Of a stretch of 64,000 bases of DNA, positions 8,801-17,315 are shown in pieces (within the stretch, counting starts at the first letter, position 1; each line of letters begins with the position of its first letter). A program made the position numbers and the translations under genes. The notes under the pieces are model-generated. The model was not told the origin of the DNA. It did no database searches and saw nothing but the letters and a program-made list of their open reading frames with translations. The stretch is from the NCBI GenBank assembly GCA_964645715.1, contig CAZYAO010000008.1, positions 1 to 64,000 on the forward strand, written 5' to 3'. The DNA is from JAUMBM01 sp964645715 (GTDB lineage Bacteria; Bacteroidota; Bacteroidia; Chitinophagales; Saprospiraceae).

Positions 8801-10144
8801 GGGCCTGTCAGCGGCGCGGCGCGACAGCCTGCGCATCGACCTGCGGGCAGGCTGGAATATGATCTCCAGCTTTGTAGCACCCGATGAGGCCGGGCTGCTG
8901 CCGCTGCTGGAGCAGCTAGGGCAGACAGCCGTCCTCCTCAGGGATGATCTGGGCAGGGTAGTGGTGCCNNNNNNNNNNNNNNNNNNNNNNNNNNNNNNNN
9001 NNNNNNNNNNNNNNNNNNNNNNNNNNNNNNNNNNNNNNNNNNNNNNNNNNNNNNNNNNNNNNNNNNNNAGCTAGGGCAGACAGCCGTCCTCCTCAGGGAT
9101 GATCTGGGCAGGGTAGTGGTGCCGTCGACCGCCACCAATCAGGTGGGTGCCTGGCAGGCCACGGAAGGATACCAGCTGAAGGTTGCTGCTGACACATCCC
9201 TGCTTCTCATCGGCAGCAGGCTGAATCCGGCAGAGACGCCCATTGAACTGCAGCCCGGCTGGCAGATGATCAGCTATCTGCGCAATCAGCCGGGTACTTT
9301 GGGCGGACAGCTGGCTGCCGTTGCCGGGCAGCTGGAGCTGGTAAAAAACAATGCAGGGCGAGTGTTTATGCCTGCCTACGGTATTGATGATATCGGTGCA
9401 ATGCTGCCGGGGCAGGGCTACCGACTGAAAGTATCGGCAGCAGCTACGCTGTTGTATCCGCCCAATCTTCAGCAGGAAGAGGTGTCGGCTCTGCGGCCGC
9501 CTGCAGGACTGCTGCCGCCGACACATTTTTTACTCGACACCTCCTACAATACAGGTAACAACAGTACCCTTATTTTTCCTGCAGCCTCCCTGGCCGCTAT
9601 CGTTGCTGACGGCGACGAACTAGGGCTGTTCAACAGCGCCGGCCAACTCTGCGGCGCCGGGCGCTGGACGGCGGGCAATTTGGCGCTGACCGCCTGGGGC
9701 GACGATGCTACCACGGATGAGACCGATGGACTACTGGAAGGGGAGGCCTACTCGCTGCGTCTGTGGCGACAGCAAACAGCTGAGGAACTGCCACTGCTGC
9801 TTACTTTTGCGCAGGGGGATGGCCTCTACGGACTGGATGATATAGAAATCGTCGCAGGTGTCGAGCTGATAAGCATGGATGCAGGGCCGTGGCCAACGGC
9901 CGCCCGGCTGCACGTTTTTCCCAATCCCGCCCGGGAGGCGTTTTTTGTGCAACTACCAGCGAAGGCGCAGCAGTTGCGAGTATATGATCAGGCAGGCAGG
10001 CAGCTGCTGAGTCAGCCGGTTGTAGCTGAGCAGCTCTTGTCATTTTCGCTCACAGGCTGGCCTGCCGGCAGCTATCAGCTGGTAGTCAGCGGAGAAAAAG
10101 GGTATTTGTGGTATGCGCAGCTCAGTATTCTGCCGGAAAAATAA
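5829..10144 (+). CDS. Giant secreted repeat protein with T9SS sorting domain (interrupted by a false gap)
   Basis: The start at 5829 gives a clear signal peptide (VLTLGLLLLLCTM). The longer TTG start lies inside a -7 box. After removing the artefactual gap (8969-9068) and its 55-bp copy, the frame reads through to 10144, giving about 1386 residues. The N-terminal half has about three tandem modules of roughly 164 residues, each with LPxITGxxLxG, GxxYLPGD, a PGCSDEQ-like motif, WY and VYAVV. Two later segments carry GW(N/Q)MIS motifs, typical of T9SS cargo. The last 80 or so residues form a type A sorting domain (VFPNPAREAFF, WPAGSYQLVV). It is a surface or extracellular structural protein. 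Ligand and enzyme activity are not apparent. Confidence 0.85.
6603..7115 (+). repeat. Tandem module repeat at DNA level in the giant cargo gene
   Basis: The same 21 bases occur at 6603-6623 and 7095-7115, 492 bp apart (164 codons), encoding the PGCSDEQ motif of adjacent modules. An earlier, diverged unit (LCSPEVSF) lies about 160 codons upstream. The near-identical DNA suggests recent duplication or gene conversion between modules. Confidence 0.7.
8914..8968 (+). repeat. 55-bp contig-end overlap, left copy
   Basis: Identical to 9069-9123 on the far side of the N run. This is an unmerged contig overlap, not a biological repeat. Confidence 0.95.
8969..9068. other. False assembly gap (100 N)
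   Basis: Exactly 100 N, flanked by two identical 55-bp ends. Joining 8968 to 9124 keeps the reading frame and gives LRDDLGRVVVPSTATNQ, so no sequence is likely to be missing. Confidence 0.95.
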
Positions 10145-10154
10145 TTGTAGTACA

Positions 10155-10183
10155 GTGGGCGGAGCGCTTGCAGCTCCGCCCAC
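10155..10183 (+). terminator. Hairpin after the giant cargo gene
   Basis: An 11-bp GC-rich stem (10155-10165 with 10173-10183) and a 7-nt loop, beginning 11 bp after the stop. There is no T-run, so it may be a weak terminator or mRNA 3' stabiliser. Confidence 0.55.
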
Positions 10184-10198
10184 AGCAACGATACAAAG

Positions 10199-10747
10199 AT
10201 GACCTTTAGCACGCAACCCTCGTTGCAAAACGAACGGGCAATCCTCCTGCCGCTTGTAGCCACAGATTTCGATGAATTGTATGCGCTGGCTGCCGATCCT
10301 GCTATATGGGAGCAGCACCCTAATCCCAATCGCTGGCAGAAAGAAGCCTTTATGACCTACTTTGAGGGTGCTATGCTGAGCAAGGGGGCACTCAAAATTA
10401 TTGACAGGGCGTCGGCACAATTAGCGGGTAGTACGAGAATGTACGATTACGATGCAGATAATCGCAGCATGCTGATAGGATACACGTTTATAGCCCGGCA
10501 TTATTGGGGTACCGGGCTCAATCTGTCAGTCAAGGCCCTGCTGCTGGACTATCTTTTTCAGTATGTCGATCAGGTCGGATTTCATATCGGTGCAGGCAAT
10601 CTGCGTTCTCAGATAGCCATCGGCCGACTCGGTGCTGTCAAAATTGCCGAGGAAGAGATACCGTATTTTGGAGAGGCACCCAAACTCAATTACATCTACA
10701 CAATTGAAAAAAATGCCTGGTTGGGGCGCAATCAAGCAACTGGCTGA
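10199..10747 (+). CDS. GNAT family N-acetyltransferase (RimJ/RimL-like)
   Basis: A 182-residue single-domain acetyltransferase. The N-terminal pattern (LQNERAILLPLVATDFDELYALAADP) and the acetyl-CoA loop region (GYTFIARHYWGTGLNLSVKALLLDYLF) match the RimJ/RimL branch, which acetylates protein N-termini or small molecules. The core motif R-H-Y-W-G-T-G replaces the usual R/QxxGxG/A only conservatively. It starts 15 bp after the hairpin that closes the preceding gene and has no obvious operon partner. The substrate cannot be predicted. Confidence 0.9.
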   Translation: MTFSTQPSLQNERAILLPLVATDFDELYALAADPAIWEQHPNPNRWQKEAFMTYFEGAMLSKGALKIIDRASAQLAGSTRMYDYDADNRSMLIGYTFIARHYWGTGLNLSVKALLLDYLFQYVDQVGFHIGAGNLRSQIAIGRLGAVKIAEEEIPYFGEAPKLNYIYTIEKNAWLGRNQATG

Positions 10748-10798
10748 TAGCTGCTGAATCTCATGGGTAAAAAACAACCTACTTAGCGCTGACTTATG

Positions 10799-10806
10799 TA
10801 TATTTG
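10799..10806 (+). promoter_or_regulatory. -7 box TATATTTG for purN
   Basis: An exact TAnnTTTG match 21 bp before the GTG at 10828. It contains the TTG at 10804 that would otherwise be taken as the start, which implies a very short leader. Confidence 0.6.
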
Positions 10807-10827
10807 CAGGCATATCATACCAAAAAC

Positions 10828-11442
10828 GTGCAACGAGATTCGTCAGACAAATACCGGCTAGCCATCTTTGCCTCCGGTACAGGGAGCAATGCCCGGGTTT
10901 TTGTTGACTACTTCCGCAACCACCCCCTTGTCGAAGTAGCGCTCGTCGTCTCCAATAAAGCAGATGCACCTGTATTGGAGATGGCGCGCCAGCACAATCT
11001 GGATACCCTGCTGTTACAACGATCTGCCTTCTATGGTAGTGAAAACCTCCTTGAAGAACTACACCATCGCAACATCGGGTTCATCGTGCTGGCAGGCTTT
11101 CTGTGGCTGATACCCGCTTATCTGGTGAAAGCTTTTGCGGGCAGGATGGTCAATATCCATCCCGCTCTGCTGCCTGCTTACGGTGGCAAAGGTATGTACG
11201 GCATGCACGTACACCAGGCTGTAAAGGCAGCCGGTGAGAAGGAATCAGGGATCACGATCCACTGGGTCAACGAATATTACGACGAGGGGGATGTTATTTT
11301 TCAAAAATCATGCCCCCTCGAAGATAGTGATCAGCCTGCGGATATCGCCCGCAAGGTGCAGCAGCTCGAACACCAATATTATACTGCCGTGGTGGAGCAA
11401 CTTTTGGTCAATAACTTCGTTCAAACTGATTATACAAAGTAG
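10828..11442 (+). CDS. purN: Phosphoribosylglycinamide formyltransferase
   Basis: Transfers formyl from 10-formyltetrahydrofolate to glycinamide ribonucleotide in purine synthesis. The N-terminal phosphate loop (FASGTGSN), the catalytic NIHPALLPAYGG segment with Asn and His, and the IHWVNEYYDEGDVI motif with the catalytic Asp are all present. With the GTG start at 10828 it has 204 residues, close to the family norm; a TTG 24 bp upstream lies inside a -7 box and is unlikely to be used. The PorE-like gene begins 15 bp downstream on the same strand, so some co-transcription is possible. purK, of the same pathway, is 20 kb away. Confidence 0.93.
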   Translation: MQRDSSDKYRLAIFASGTGSNARVFVDYFRNHPLVEVALVVSNKADAPVLEMARQHNLDTLLLQRSAFYGSENLLEELHHRNIGFIVLAGFLWLIPAYLVKAFAGRMVNIHPALLPAYGGKGMYGMHVHQAVKAAGEKESGITIHWVNEYYDEGDVIFQKSCPLEDSDQPADIARKVQQLEHQYYTAVVEQLLVNNFVQTDYTK

Positions 11443-11456
11443 AAATCGACAACGCT

Positions 11457-13627
11457 ATGCTTACGATCTTACGCAGCTTTTTATTAGTGGGGGTACTCAT
11501 TGTTGCTGCCAGTCAGCTGTCTGCCCAGGAAATGAGCTGGCGCAGGCACAAAAAAAATGCAGAAACCTATATCGAACAGGGCAAGTATTATGAGGCCGCA
11601 GAGGAATATCGCAAGGCATGGACAGCTAAGCGGTCAAAGCTCGACCTAATCCAGCAAGCTGCTATAAATTATGGTCGTGTCAACGATTACCGCAAGGCTG
11701 CCGATGCTTACCAGTACCTGCAGGATAACCTTGCTGAGTTTCCCGGTGCCGATCTCTCTTATGCCATTGCACTGAAGCAGGATGGTTCTTATGAAAAGGC
11801 AAGGGGGGCTTTTCAGCGCTTTATCGATGGCTACACAGGCACGGATAAAGCGGTTATGCAGGAGATAATTGCCACAGAAATCGCTGGTATCGATTTGGCT
11901 ATGACTTTCGATGACCGCGATACGCGCAATCTGGAAATTCTTCAGCCCGGGGTCAATATTAATACTGACGCAGACGAATTTGCCCCTCTGGCCATCAGCG
12001 GAGACCGCTTGCAGTTTAGTTCAGCCATGGGCGGTAAGCTGCGTTTGTACGAGAGTGTCCGCGAAGGCCGTAGCTGGGGTAAAGGAGATGACCCGACTGC
12101 TTTTCCGGTGATTCAGAAAGGACAGTATGGCAATAGCAGCCTCTCGCCCGATGGCAATCGGCTCTATTTTACGATCTGCAACGACGATACTCCCTGGCAG
12201 GGGCTTGATACGCGCTGCGAAATATATGTTATCTCCCGTACTGAATCCGGCTGGTCAGCCCCCGAGCGACTGCCAGATTTTGTCAATGCTGCTGGTAAAA
12301 ATACCACGCATCCATTTGTTTTCCAACGCGATGGTCTGGAGTATCTCTTCTTTTCCAGCAATATGCAGGGGAGTGTAGGTGGCTTGGATATCTGGTACAC
12401 GGTTCGACCCATAGCGGGCAAGGTGTCCGATTTCGCCATGCCTGTTAATCTTGGCAGGGACGTCAATTCAGTTGGTAACGAGATCACGCCTTTCTTCAGT
12501 GTTGAGGAAGGTACTTTGTACTTCTCTTCCCGTGGTTGGGCTAGTCTAGGTGGGTATGATATTTTTAAAGCGACAGGTTTTGAAAAAGAGTGGTCTAGGC
12601 CGATGAATATGGGCATTCCTGTTAATTCAAGTACTGACGATTTTGGATATATTGCTTACCCGGGTGGAGGCGCAGGCTTTTTCGTCTCTAACCGCGTATT
12701 CGGTAGCAAAACGAATACGCGCCACACTGATATCTTTGAGTTTGGCATTGCCAACCGAGAGGTGATTCTCAAGGCCAATGTGGTTGATAAAAACAGCGGT
12801 CAGCCGCTGTCCAATATTGTGGTCTCTGTATATCAGCAATACAGTGATGGTGTCGAAAATCTACTGACAACCAAAGAATTTCGATCAGGGGAATACTCTT
12901 TTTCCATTGGATTCAACAATACTTATCGCATCGAGGTGAATTGTGATGGCTACAAGCCTGATGGCTATGTGTTTAAGTCCAACAATCCTTCACTCACGGC
13001 CTACGGGCAGCAACTTGCACTGGAGGCCTTGGAGGTAATGCAGGAGGTGGTTGCGGAGGAAAAGCCAGTAAAAGAGGTCGATAAGCCTGAGAAATCAGCC
13101 ACGTCGCCTGTCCCTAAGGAGTCGCCTAAGGAGACTTCCGAGGCTTATACTGCACGCGGACTTACTGCGCCCGATTTGTTGGAGTATACCTCCAAGGCGC
13201 CGCGTCACGAGGGTGTCTATTACAAAGTGCAGGTGGCGGCAATTCGTACATTTAGTCCTACGCATAGCTATTTCCGGCGTGTGAACCTCAGTGGTGGCAG
13301 CTGGCAGACAGAGTTTCTTACTGAGCGAAAGCTTACAAGGGNNNNNNNNNNNNNNNNNNNNNNNNNNNNNNNNNNNNNNNNNNNNNNNNNNNNNNNNNNN
13401 NNNNNNNNNNNNNNNNNNNNNNNNNNNNNNNNNNNNNNNNNCTCAGTGGTGGCAGCTGGCAGACAGAGTTTCTTACTGAGCGAAAGCTTACAAGGGCACT
13501 GGTTGGGGACTTTTTCACAGAGGCAGAAGGTAAGGCTGCACTGGCAGCCGTGCAGAAGACTGTCCCGGGAGCGTATCTGGTGAAGTATGAAAATGGCGTG
13601 CGCGTCGGGAAGGTCATGGAGGAATAA
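11457..13627 (+). CDS. PorE-like TPR / PD40 propeller / SPOR envelope protein (interrupted by a false gap)
   Basis: With the duplicated 55 bp and 100 N removed, the frame gives about 671 residues. It has a signal peptide (LLVGVLIVAASQLSAQ), then TPR repeats to about residue 145. A six-bladed PD40/WD40-like propeller follows (repeated SPDGNRLYF, LYFSSRGW, GGYDIF motifs). Next is a carboxypeptidase-regulatory-like beta domain (NSGQPLSNIVVSVYQ), a Glu/Lys/Pro linker, and a C-terminal SPOR-like domain (YYKVQVAA ... GAYLVKYENG). TPR, propeller and regulatory domain in this order resemble PorE of the T9SS, but PorE ends in an OmpA-like peptidoglycan domain. A SPOR domain also binds peptidoglycan, so the anchoring role may be the same (inference). 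Confidence 0.85.
13287..13341 (+). repeat. 55-bp contig-end overlap, left copy
   Basis: Identical to 13442-13496 after the N run. It is an assembly overlap left unmerged. Confidence 0.95.
13342..13441. other. False assembly gap (100 N)
   Basis: Joining 13341 to 13497 restores the SPOR-like domain in frame (LTRALVGDFFTEAEG) and yields the TAA at 13625-13627. Without this correction the gene appears to end in the wrong frame. Confidence 0.95.
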
Positions 13628-13670
13628 AATGGTAGTGTTCTTACTTTTCGATTAGAAGAAGTACAACAGG

Positions 13671-13725
13671 TTTACACAAAAAAGCTCCTTGGTTGCTCAG
13701 CCACCAAGGAGCTTTTTTGTGTAAA
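13671..13725 (+). terminator. Strong hairpin terminator
   Basis: A perfect 23-bp stem (13671-13693 with 13703-13725), a 9-nt loop and a T-run in the descending arm. It separates the PorE-like gene from the DUF2256 gene. Confidence 0.85.
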
Positions 13726-13773
13726 AAGCAAACCTTTTCTTTATAGGACTGTTTCCCACCCAAAGTAAGTTGT

Positions 13774-13926
13774 ATGCCCAAGCAGAAACCTAAAAGCCTG
13801 CTGCCGCAAAAGATTTGTACTGTGTGTGGCAGGCCCTTCAGTTGGCGCAAAAAATGGGAAAAAGTGTGGGAAGAGGTCAGGTATTGCAGCGATCGCTGTC
13901 GCCGCAGCAAGTCTACCGCTTCCTGA
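13774..13926 (+). CDS. DUF2256 zinc-ribbon-like small protein
   Basis: Fifty residues. The pattern CTVCGRPFSWRKKWEK-x-W-EEVRYCSDRCR is the DUF2256 signature, with two Cys pairs (CxxC and CxxxC) that probably bind one zinc ion. The family is widespread and uncharacterised, often near photolyase/cryptochrome genes, which are not seen here. The stop overlaps the first base of a downstream ATG (TGATG at 13924-13928), so it is translationally coupled to the cytochrome oxidase subunit III gene. Its length is typical of the family. Confidence 0.9.
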   Translation: MPKQKPKSLLPQKICTVCGRPFSWRKKWEKVWEEVRYCSDRCRRSKSTAS

Positions 13927-14606
13927 TGCAACTGACTTACTCACTGCCAGAACAACGTGCTGCCATGTCCATGTCCAAGTCTACACCTCCTTCTTATGAT
14001 GAATTGCAGCAGGCGGAAGATCGCGCCTTGCTTTTCCACCCGCTGCACGTGTGGCTGGTGCTCTTGCTGTTTGGCCTGAGCATGCTTTTTTTGGCGCTAA
14101 GTGCTGCGTTTGTCTATACGCGTATCCAAAGCCAGCTGCCGCCCATTTGGCTTCCTCCTGTTTTTTTGGCCAACACAGCCTTGTTGCTGATGAGCAGTCT
14201 TACAATGCGGTGGGCTAATAAGTGCTACAGACAAGATGATACAGAGCGCTACAAACTCGCACTGGGACTGACCATATTGCTGTCATTGGTGTTTTTAGGA
14301 GCGCAGATCTATGGCTGGTGGAGCCTGTTTCAGGATGATGTGTTGATCAACTCTGATAATTCAGCTTCCTATCTGTACGTCATTTCGGCGCTGCATTTTC
14401 TCCACGTTATTGGCGGATTACCATTTCTGGTTGTCTACCTTTGGCGGGCGCATAAGCACATGCGCGAGCCCGTTAGTGTGCTCATTTATTTTAGCGATCC
14501 CGACAAGCGGCTACGGCTGCGGCTACTGACACTGTACTGGCATTTTCTGGACGCCCTATGGATCTATCTGGTGCTGTTTTTTTACATCAATTACTGGCTG
14601 CAGTAG
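13926..14606 (+). CDS. Heme-copper oxidase subunit III family protein
   Basis: A membrane protein of 226 residues from the ATG at 13926 (TGATG overlap) or 213 from the ATG at 13965. Five transmembrane helices are visible. Helix motifs SALHFLHVIGGLPFLVVYLW and LTLYWHFLDALWIYLVLFFY match the conserved HGLHVxxG and YWHFVDxxW motifs of cytochrome c oxidase subunit III, the non-redox subunit that stabilises subunit I. No subunit I or II gene is present here, so it is either an extra copy or part of a scattered oxidase. The first helix is preceded by a short polar N-terminus. An NorE-type variant is the main alternative. Confidence 0.85.
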   Translation: MQLTYSLPEQRAAMSMSKSTPPSYDELQQAEDRALLFHPLHVWLVLLLFGLSMLFLALSAAFVYTRIQSQLPPIWLPPVFLANTALLLMSSLTMRWANKCYRQDDTERYKLALGLTILLSLVFLGAQIYGWWSLFQDDVLINSDNSASYLYVISALHFLHVIGGLPFLVVYLWRAHKHMREPVSVLIYFSDPDKRLRLRLLTLYWHFLDALWIYLVLFFYINYWLQ

Positions 14607-14621
14607 CACCGATAAACTTCG

Positions 14622-15608
14622 TCAGCTTCCTTTCTTTTTTTGCTTTTCAGCTTCTTTGAGAAACGCAGGCAGATCGAGTGTATCGACTGTTGAAGCAGTT
14701 GTTCGCTGGGTCTCCGGGAGCAGCAGCTGGCTTTTTTGTTCCCACTCTTCCAACATCTGCATACCCTTTTCCTCAAAAACACCATTTTGGATATCGACGG
14801 AATTCATGAAATTGGATGAAAGTTCCATGAACCGCTCCATTTCGCCCACCTTGTTAGCCACATCTTCCGCAATTTGTTCCATAGCCATGTCAAACATAGC
14901 CCGCTGGTCGGGATCACCTGAGATGATACTCATGGCGGATTTCATGGCTGAATGGGAGGCCCGGATAGCCTTTCTTTCTTGTTCTTTGAGGCTTACCTGA
15001 TCGCGGGTATCTTCCAGCAAAACCTCTGCATTATCGTGCATACGGTTGAGCACGCGGTTGAGTACATCGATTTTCTGCAACAGCACTTGGTACTTTTCGT
15101 TGCTTTCCTGCAGGCGGGCTGCCTTGCGGCTGGCGAGTATAAAAGCCTGTTCAGCATTTTGCTTGCGGGCCGCCGCGGCTATTTTCAACTGATTATCGAT
15201 TTCCTTGGCGTTGTCGCTGATAAGTGTCTGCAGGCGTCGGGACTGTCCGCGCAACTTACCAATTTGTTCGCGCATACTGATGATATTCTTCTGCAGGCTT
15301 TCTACATAGCTCTTGAGAATCCCGATGGGATCCAACTGGACAAAGACACCCGTAATTTTGCGCATCAGGCTCTTATAGGCATAGCTCAGCAAAGTTCGCA
15401 TGCGCTTGTCCGTGACCAAAAAAACAACCAAGGCTATGGCCGCCAAGGTCCCTGCCATATACAGAGTGTTGGCAAAGATGACTTTCCAGGGGAGCGTGAT
15501 CACCAGGTAAGCCGCCAGCGCCAGCAATGCTGCTAGGAAAATCAGGCCGGTAATTCCTTCGGGACGCTTCCAGAAGGATTTAGGTTTGAAACCACTATCT
15601 TGCTGCAT
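14622..15608 (-). CDS. Membrane-anchored coiled-coil protein (unknown)
   Basis: A 328-residue protein of no family I recognise. Two transmembrane helices lie near residues 20-38 (ITGLIFLAALLALAAYLVI) and 48-65 (TLYMAGTLAAIALVVFLV) and form a short hairpin. A long heptad-rich coiled coil runs from about 85 to 270 (SLQKNIISMREQIGKL, NEKYQVLLQKIDVLNRVLNR). The C-terminal tail is Glu/Lys-rich and ends in EAEKQKKKGS. It starts 10 bp after the stop of another coiled-coil gene, so the two are one operon and their products probably interact. The all-helical layout recalls PspA/ESCRT-III-like membrane-remodelling systems, but that is only a resemblance. Confidence 0.8.
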   Translation of the reverse strand: MQQDSGFKPKSFWKRPEGITGLIFLAALLALAAYLVITLPWKVIFANTLYMAGTLAAIALVVFLVTDKRMRTLLSYAYKSLMRKITGVFVQLDPIGILKSYVESLQKNIISMREQIGKLRGQSRRLQTLISDNAKEIDNQLKIAAAARKQNAEQAFILASRKAARLQESNEKYQVLLQKIDVLNRVLNRMHDNAEVLLEDTRDQVSLKEQERKAIRASHSAMKSAMSIISGDPDQRAMFDMAMEQIAEDVANKVGEMERFMELSSNFMNSVDIQNGVFEEKGMQMLEEWEQKSQLLLPETQRTTASTVDTLDLPAFLKEAEKQKKKGS

Positions 15609-15618
15609 GGCTTACTTT

Positions 15619-16173
15619 TTATAGGTACTGCTGAAAATCGTTGACATCGTCGAGAATCTGCCGGGTCATTACGTCATGTGTTTTTTCAAATTTCATGCGT
15701 ACATCCTCGATATTGTCCTGTGCGGACTGGATAGCTTCATCAGACTGCCGGATGATAGCCTCTGCTTTGGCAATTTCTGCCTGTAACTTTTGAATAGTAG
15801 ATTGATATTCTACAATTTTTTGCTGCATTAGTGCAACCTCCTTGCGCTTGGTTTCAACCTTAAGCGCAATTTGCTTTTGCATGGCTTCATCGAATGTTTT
15901 CTTCTCATTGTCAAGCACGCCTTTATAGTAGGCAGCGCTCTTGAGAAGCTTTTCTTTGGTGAGTCCGAGGGTGGAGGCAGTAGCGAAAGCTGACCGGATA
16001 GCCGTTGCTTCGTCTAGATTGAGAGCTCGGAGCGCATACAGTGCCCGCTTGAACTCCAGATAGTCAAAACCCGGCAGATTTTCTCGCTCAAGTGCCTTAA
16101 CGAGCGAATCCATACTGCGCGGATCAAGTGCCTCGCTGTCTTCAAAAATACCTTTGGTGGTTGATGAATCCAT
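15619..16173 (-). CDS. Soluble coiled-coil protein (unknown), partner of the membrane coiled coil
   Basis: A 184-residue protein without signal peptide or membrane segment. Residues 25-90 look like a compact helical domain (PGFDYLEFKRALYALRAL, ATAIRSAFATASTLGLTKE); residues 95-175 are an uninterrupted coiled coil (KRKEVALMQQKIVEYQSTIQKLQ..., with periodic Ile/Leu). It is first in a two-gene operon, 10 bp before the membrane-anchored partner. I do not recognise the family. A cytoplasmic subunit docking onto the partner's coiled coil is a reasonable guess. Confidence 0.8.
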   Translation of the reverse strand: MDSSTTKGIFEDSEALDPRSMDSLVKALERENLPGFDYLEFKRALYALRALNLDEATAIRSAFATASTLGLTKEKLLKSAAYYKGVLDNEKKTFDEAMQKQIALKVETKRKEVALMQQKIVEYQSTIQKLQAEIAKAEAIIRQSDEAIQSAQDNIEDVRMKFEKTHDVMTRQILDDVNDFQQYL

Positions 16174-16349
16174 AACTGAAAAAGTAACTTTGCGGGGATC
16201 AACAGCTGCGGAGAACTGTCAGCACCCTTAATTTTTATAAAAATACACAGCTGCGTGCAGCCTGCCAATAATTTTCTCCTTTGTGGCGCAAAACCATCGA
16301 CCAACGGCTGCCATGACTTGACTCAGAGTCCCCGGCGTGCTTGTAAGTG

Positions 16350-17315
16350 CTAGAAATACCGATCGGCGAGCAGGTAGTTGCGCACATAATCATCGACGCC
16401 TTCTTCAAGGCTGCTGAAGGGCATGCTGTAGCCCGCCTGGTGTATTTTTTCCATAGAAGCCTCTGTAAAATACTGATATGTCTCGCGTATATCTTCCGGG
16501 GTATCAATGAAGCTTATGGCAGGTTCGCGTTCCATACTCCGGAATGTCTGGGTAGCCAGATCCAAAAAGGAACGAGCTTTGCCAGTACCCAGGTTGTATA
16601 GTCCGCTTTCGGGCCTCGCCTCCAGCAGCCAGTTGATCACCTTGAGCACATCTTTGACATACACAAAATCGCGGCTTTGCTGTCCGTCTGCTATGCCCGG
16701 TCTGTGCGAACGAAAAAGTTTCATGCTGCCATTTGCCTGAATTTGCCGGAAGGTATGGAAGACCACAGATGCCATACGCCCTTTGTGGTATTCATTGGGA
16801 CCATATACATTGAAAAATTTCAGACCGTACCAGGCAGGCGGAGAAGCAGGCTGAGCCAGTGCCCACACATCGAAGTCCTGTTTGGATTGACCGTAGGGGT
16901 TGAGGGGCCGAAGGCTGCCAACCAGTGCATGTTGGTCGCTATAGCCCATTTCACCAGCTCCGTAGGTGGCGGCACTGCTTGCATAGACCAACGGCAACCC
17001 GTACTGACTGCACTGTTGCCACAGCCGTTGGCTGTAGTGCAGGTTGAGCCGGTCAAAAATATGGGTATCTGTTTCTGTCGTGTCAGTACGTGCTCCGAGA
17101 TGAATAATGGCTTCCAGCTGCGCGTGGTGCCTGTCAATCCAGTCGTGTGCCAGATCCCGGTGAATTAGCTCTCTGTATGATTTACCCGCCAGATTAGGCG
17201 ATTTGTCGGGACGACTAAAATCGTCAACCAACAGTAAGTCGTGGCGGCCAGCTTGGTTGAACAGCCCTGTTGTGCAGCTTCCTATGAAGCCGGCAGCACC
17301 GGTGATGAGAATCAT
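16350..17315 (-). CDS. hldD: ADP-L-glycero-D-manno-heptose 6-epimerase
   Basis: The last step of ADP-heptose synthesis for LPS inner core. An extended SDR: the TGAAGFIGS cofactor motif is at the N-terminus, the Ser/Tyr/Lys triad lies in YASSAATYG and YGQSKQDFD, and KFFNVYGPNEYHKGRMASV is highly typical of HldD. The ATG at 17315 gives 321 residues; a TTG 24 bp upstream is part of the -7 box TATCTTTG, so the shorter form is preferred. It is alone on the minus strand. The call is firm from several family-specific segments. Confidence 0.95.
   Translation of the reverse strand: MILITGAAGFIGSCTTGLFNQAGRHDLLLVDDFSRPDKSPNLAGKSYRELIHRDLAHDWIDRHHAQLEAIIHLGARTDTTETDTHIFDRLNLHYSQRLWQQCSQYGLPLVYASSAATYGAGEMGYSDQHALVGSLRPLNPYGQSKQDFDVWALAQPASPPAWYGLKFFNVYGPNEYHKGRMASVVFHTFRQIQANGSMKLFRSHRPGIADGQQSRDFVYVKDVLKVINWLLEARPESGLYNLGTGKARSFLDLATQTFRSMEREPAISFIDTPEDIRETYQYFTEASMEKIHQAGYSMPFSSLEEGVDDYVRNYLLADRYF

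Noticed and set aside
8914..9123. 55-bp direct repeats flanking a gap as a mobile-element duplication
   Set aside because: No transposase, no terminal inverted repeats, and the same 55-bp length recurs at a second gap. This fits an assembly overlap.
13815..13925. Extension of the oxidase subunit III gene upstream of 13926
   Set aside because: It is the shadow of the DUF2256 coding region in another frame; the TGATG overlap gives a better start.
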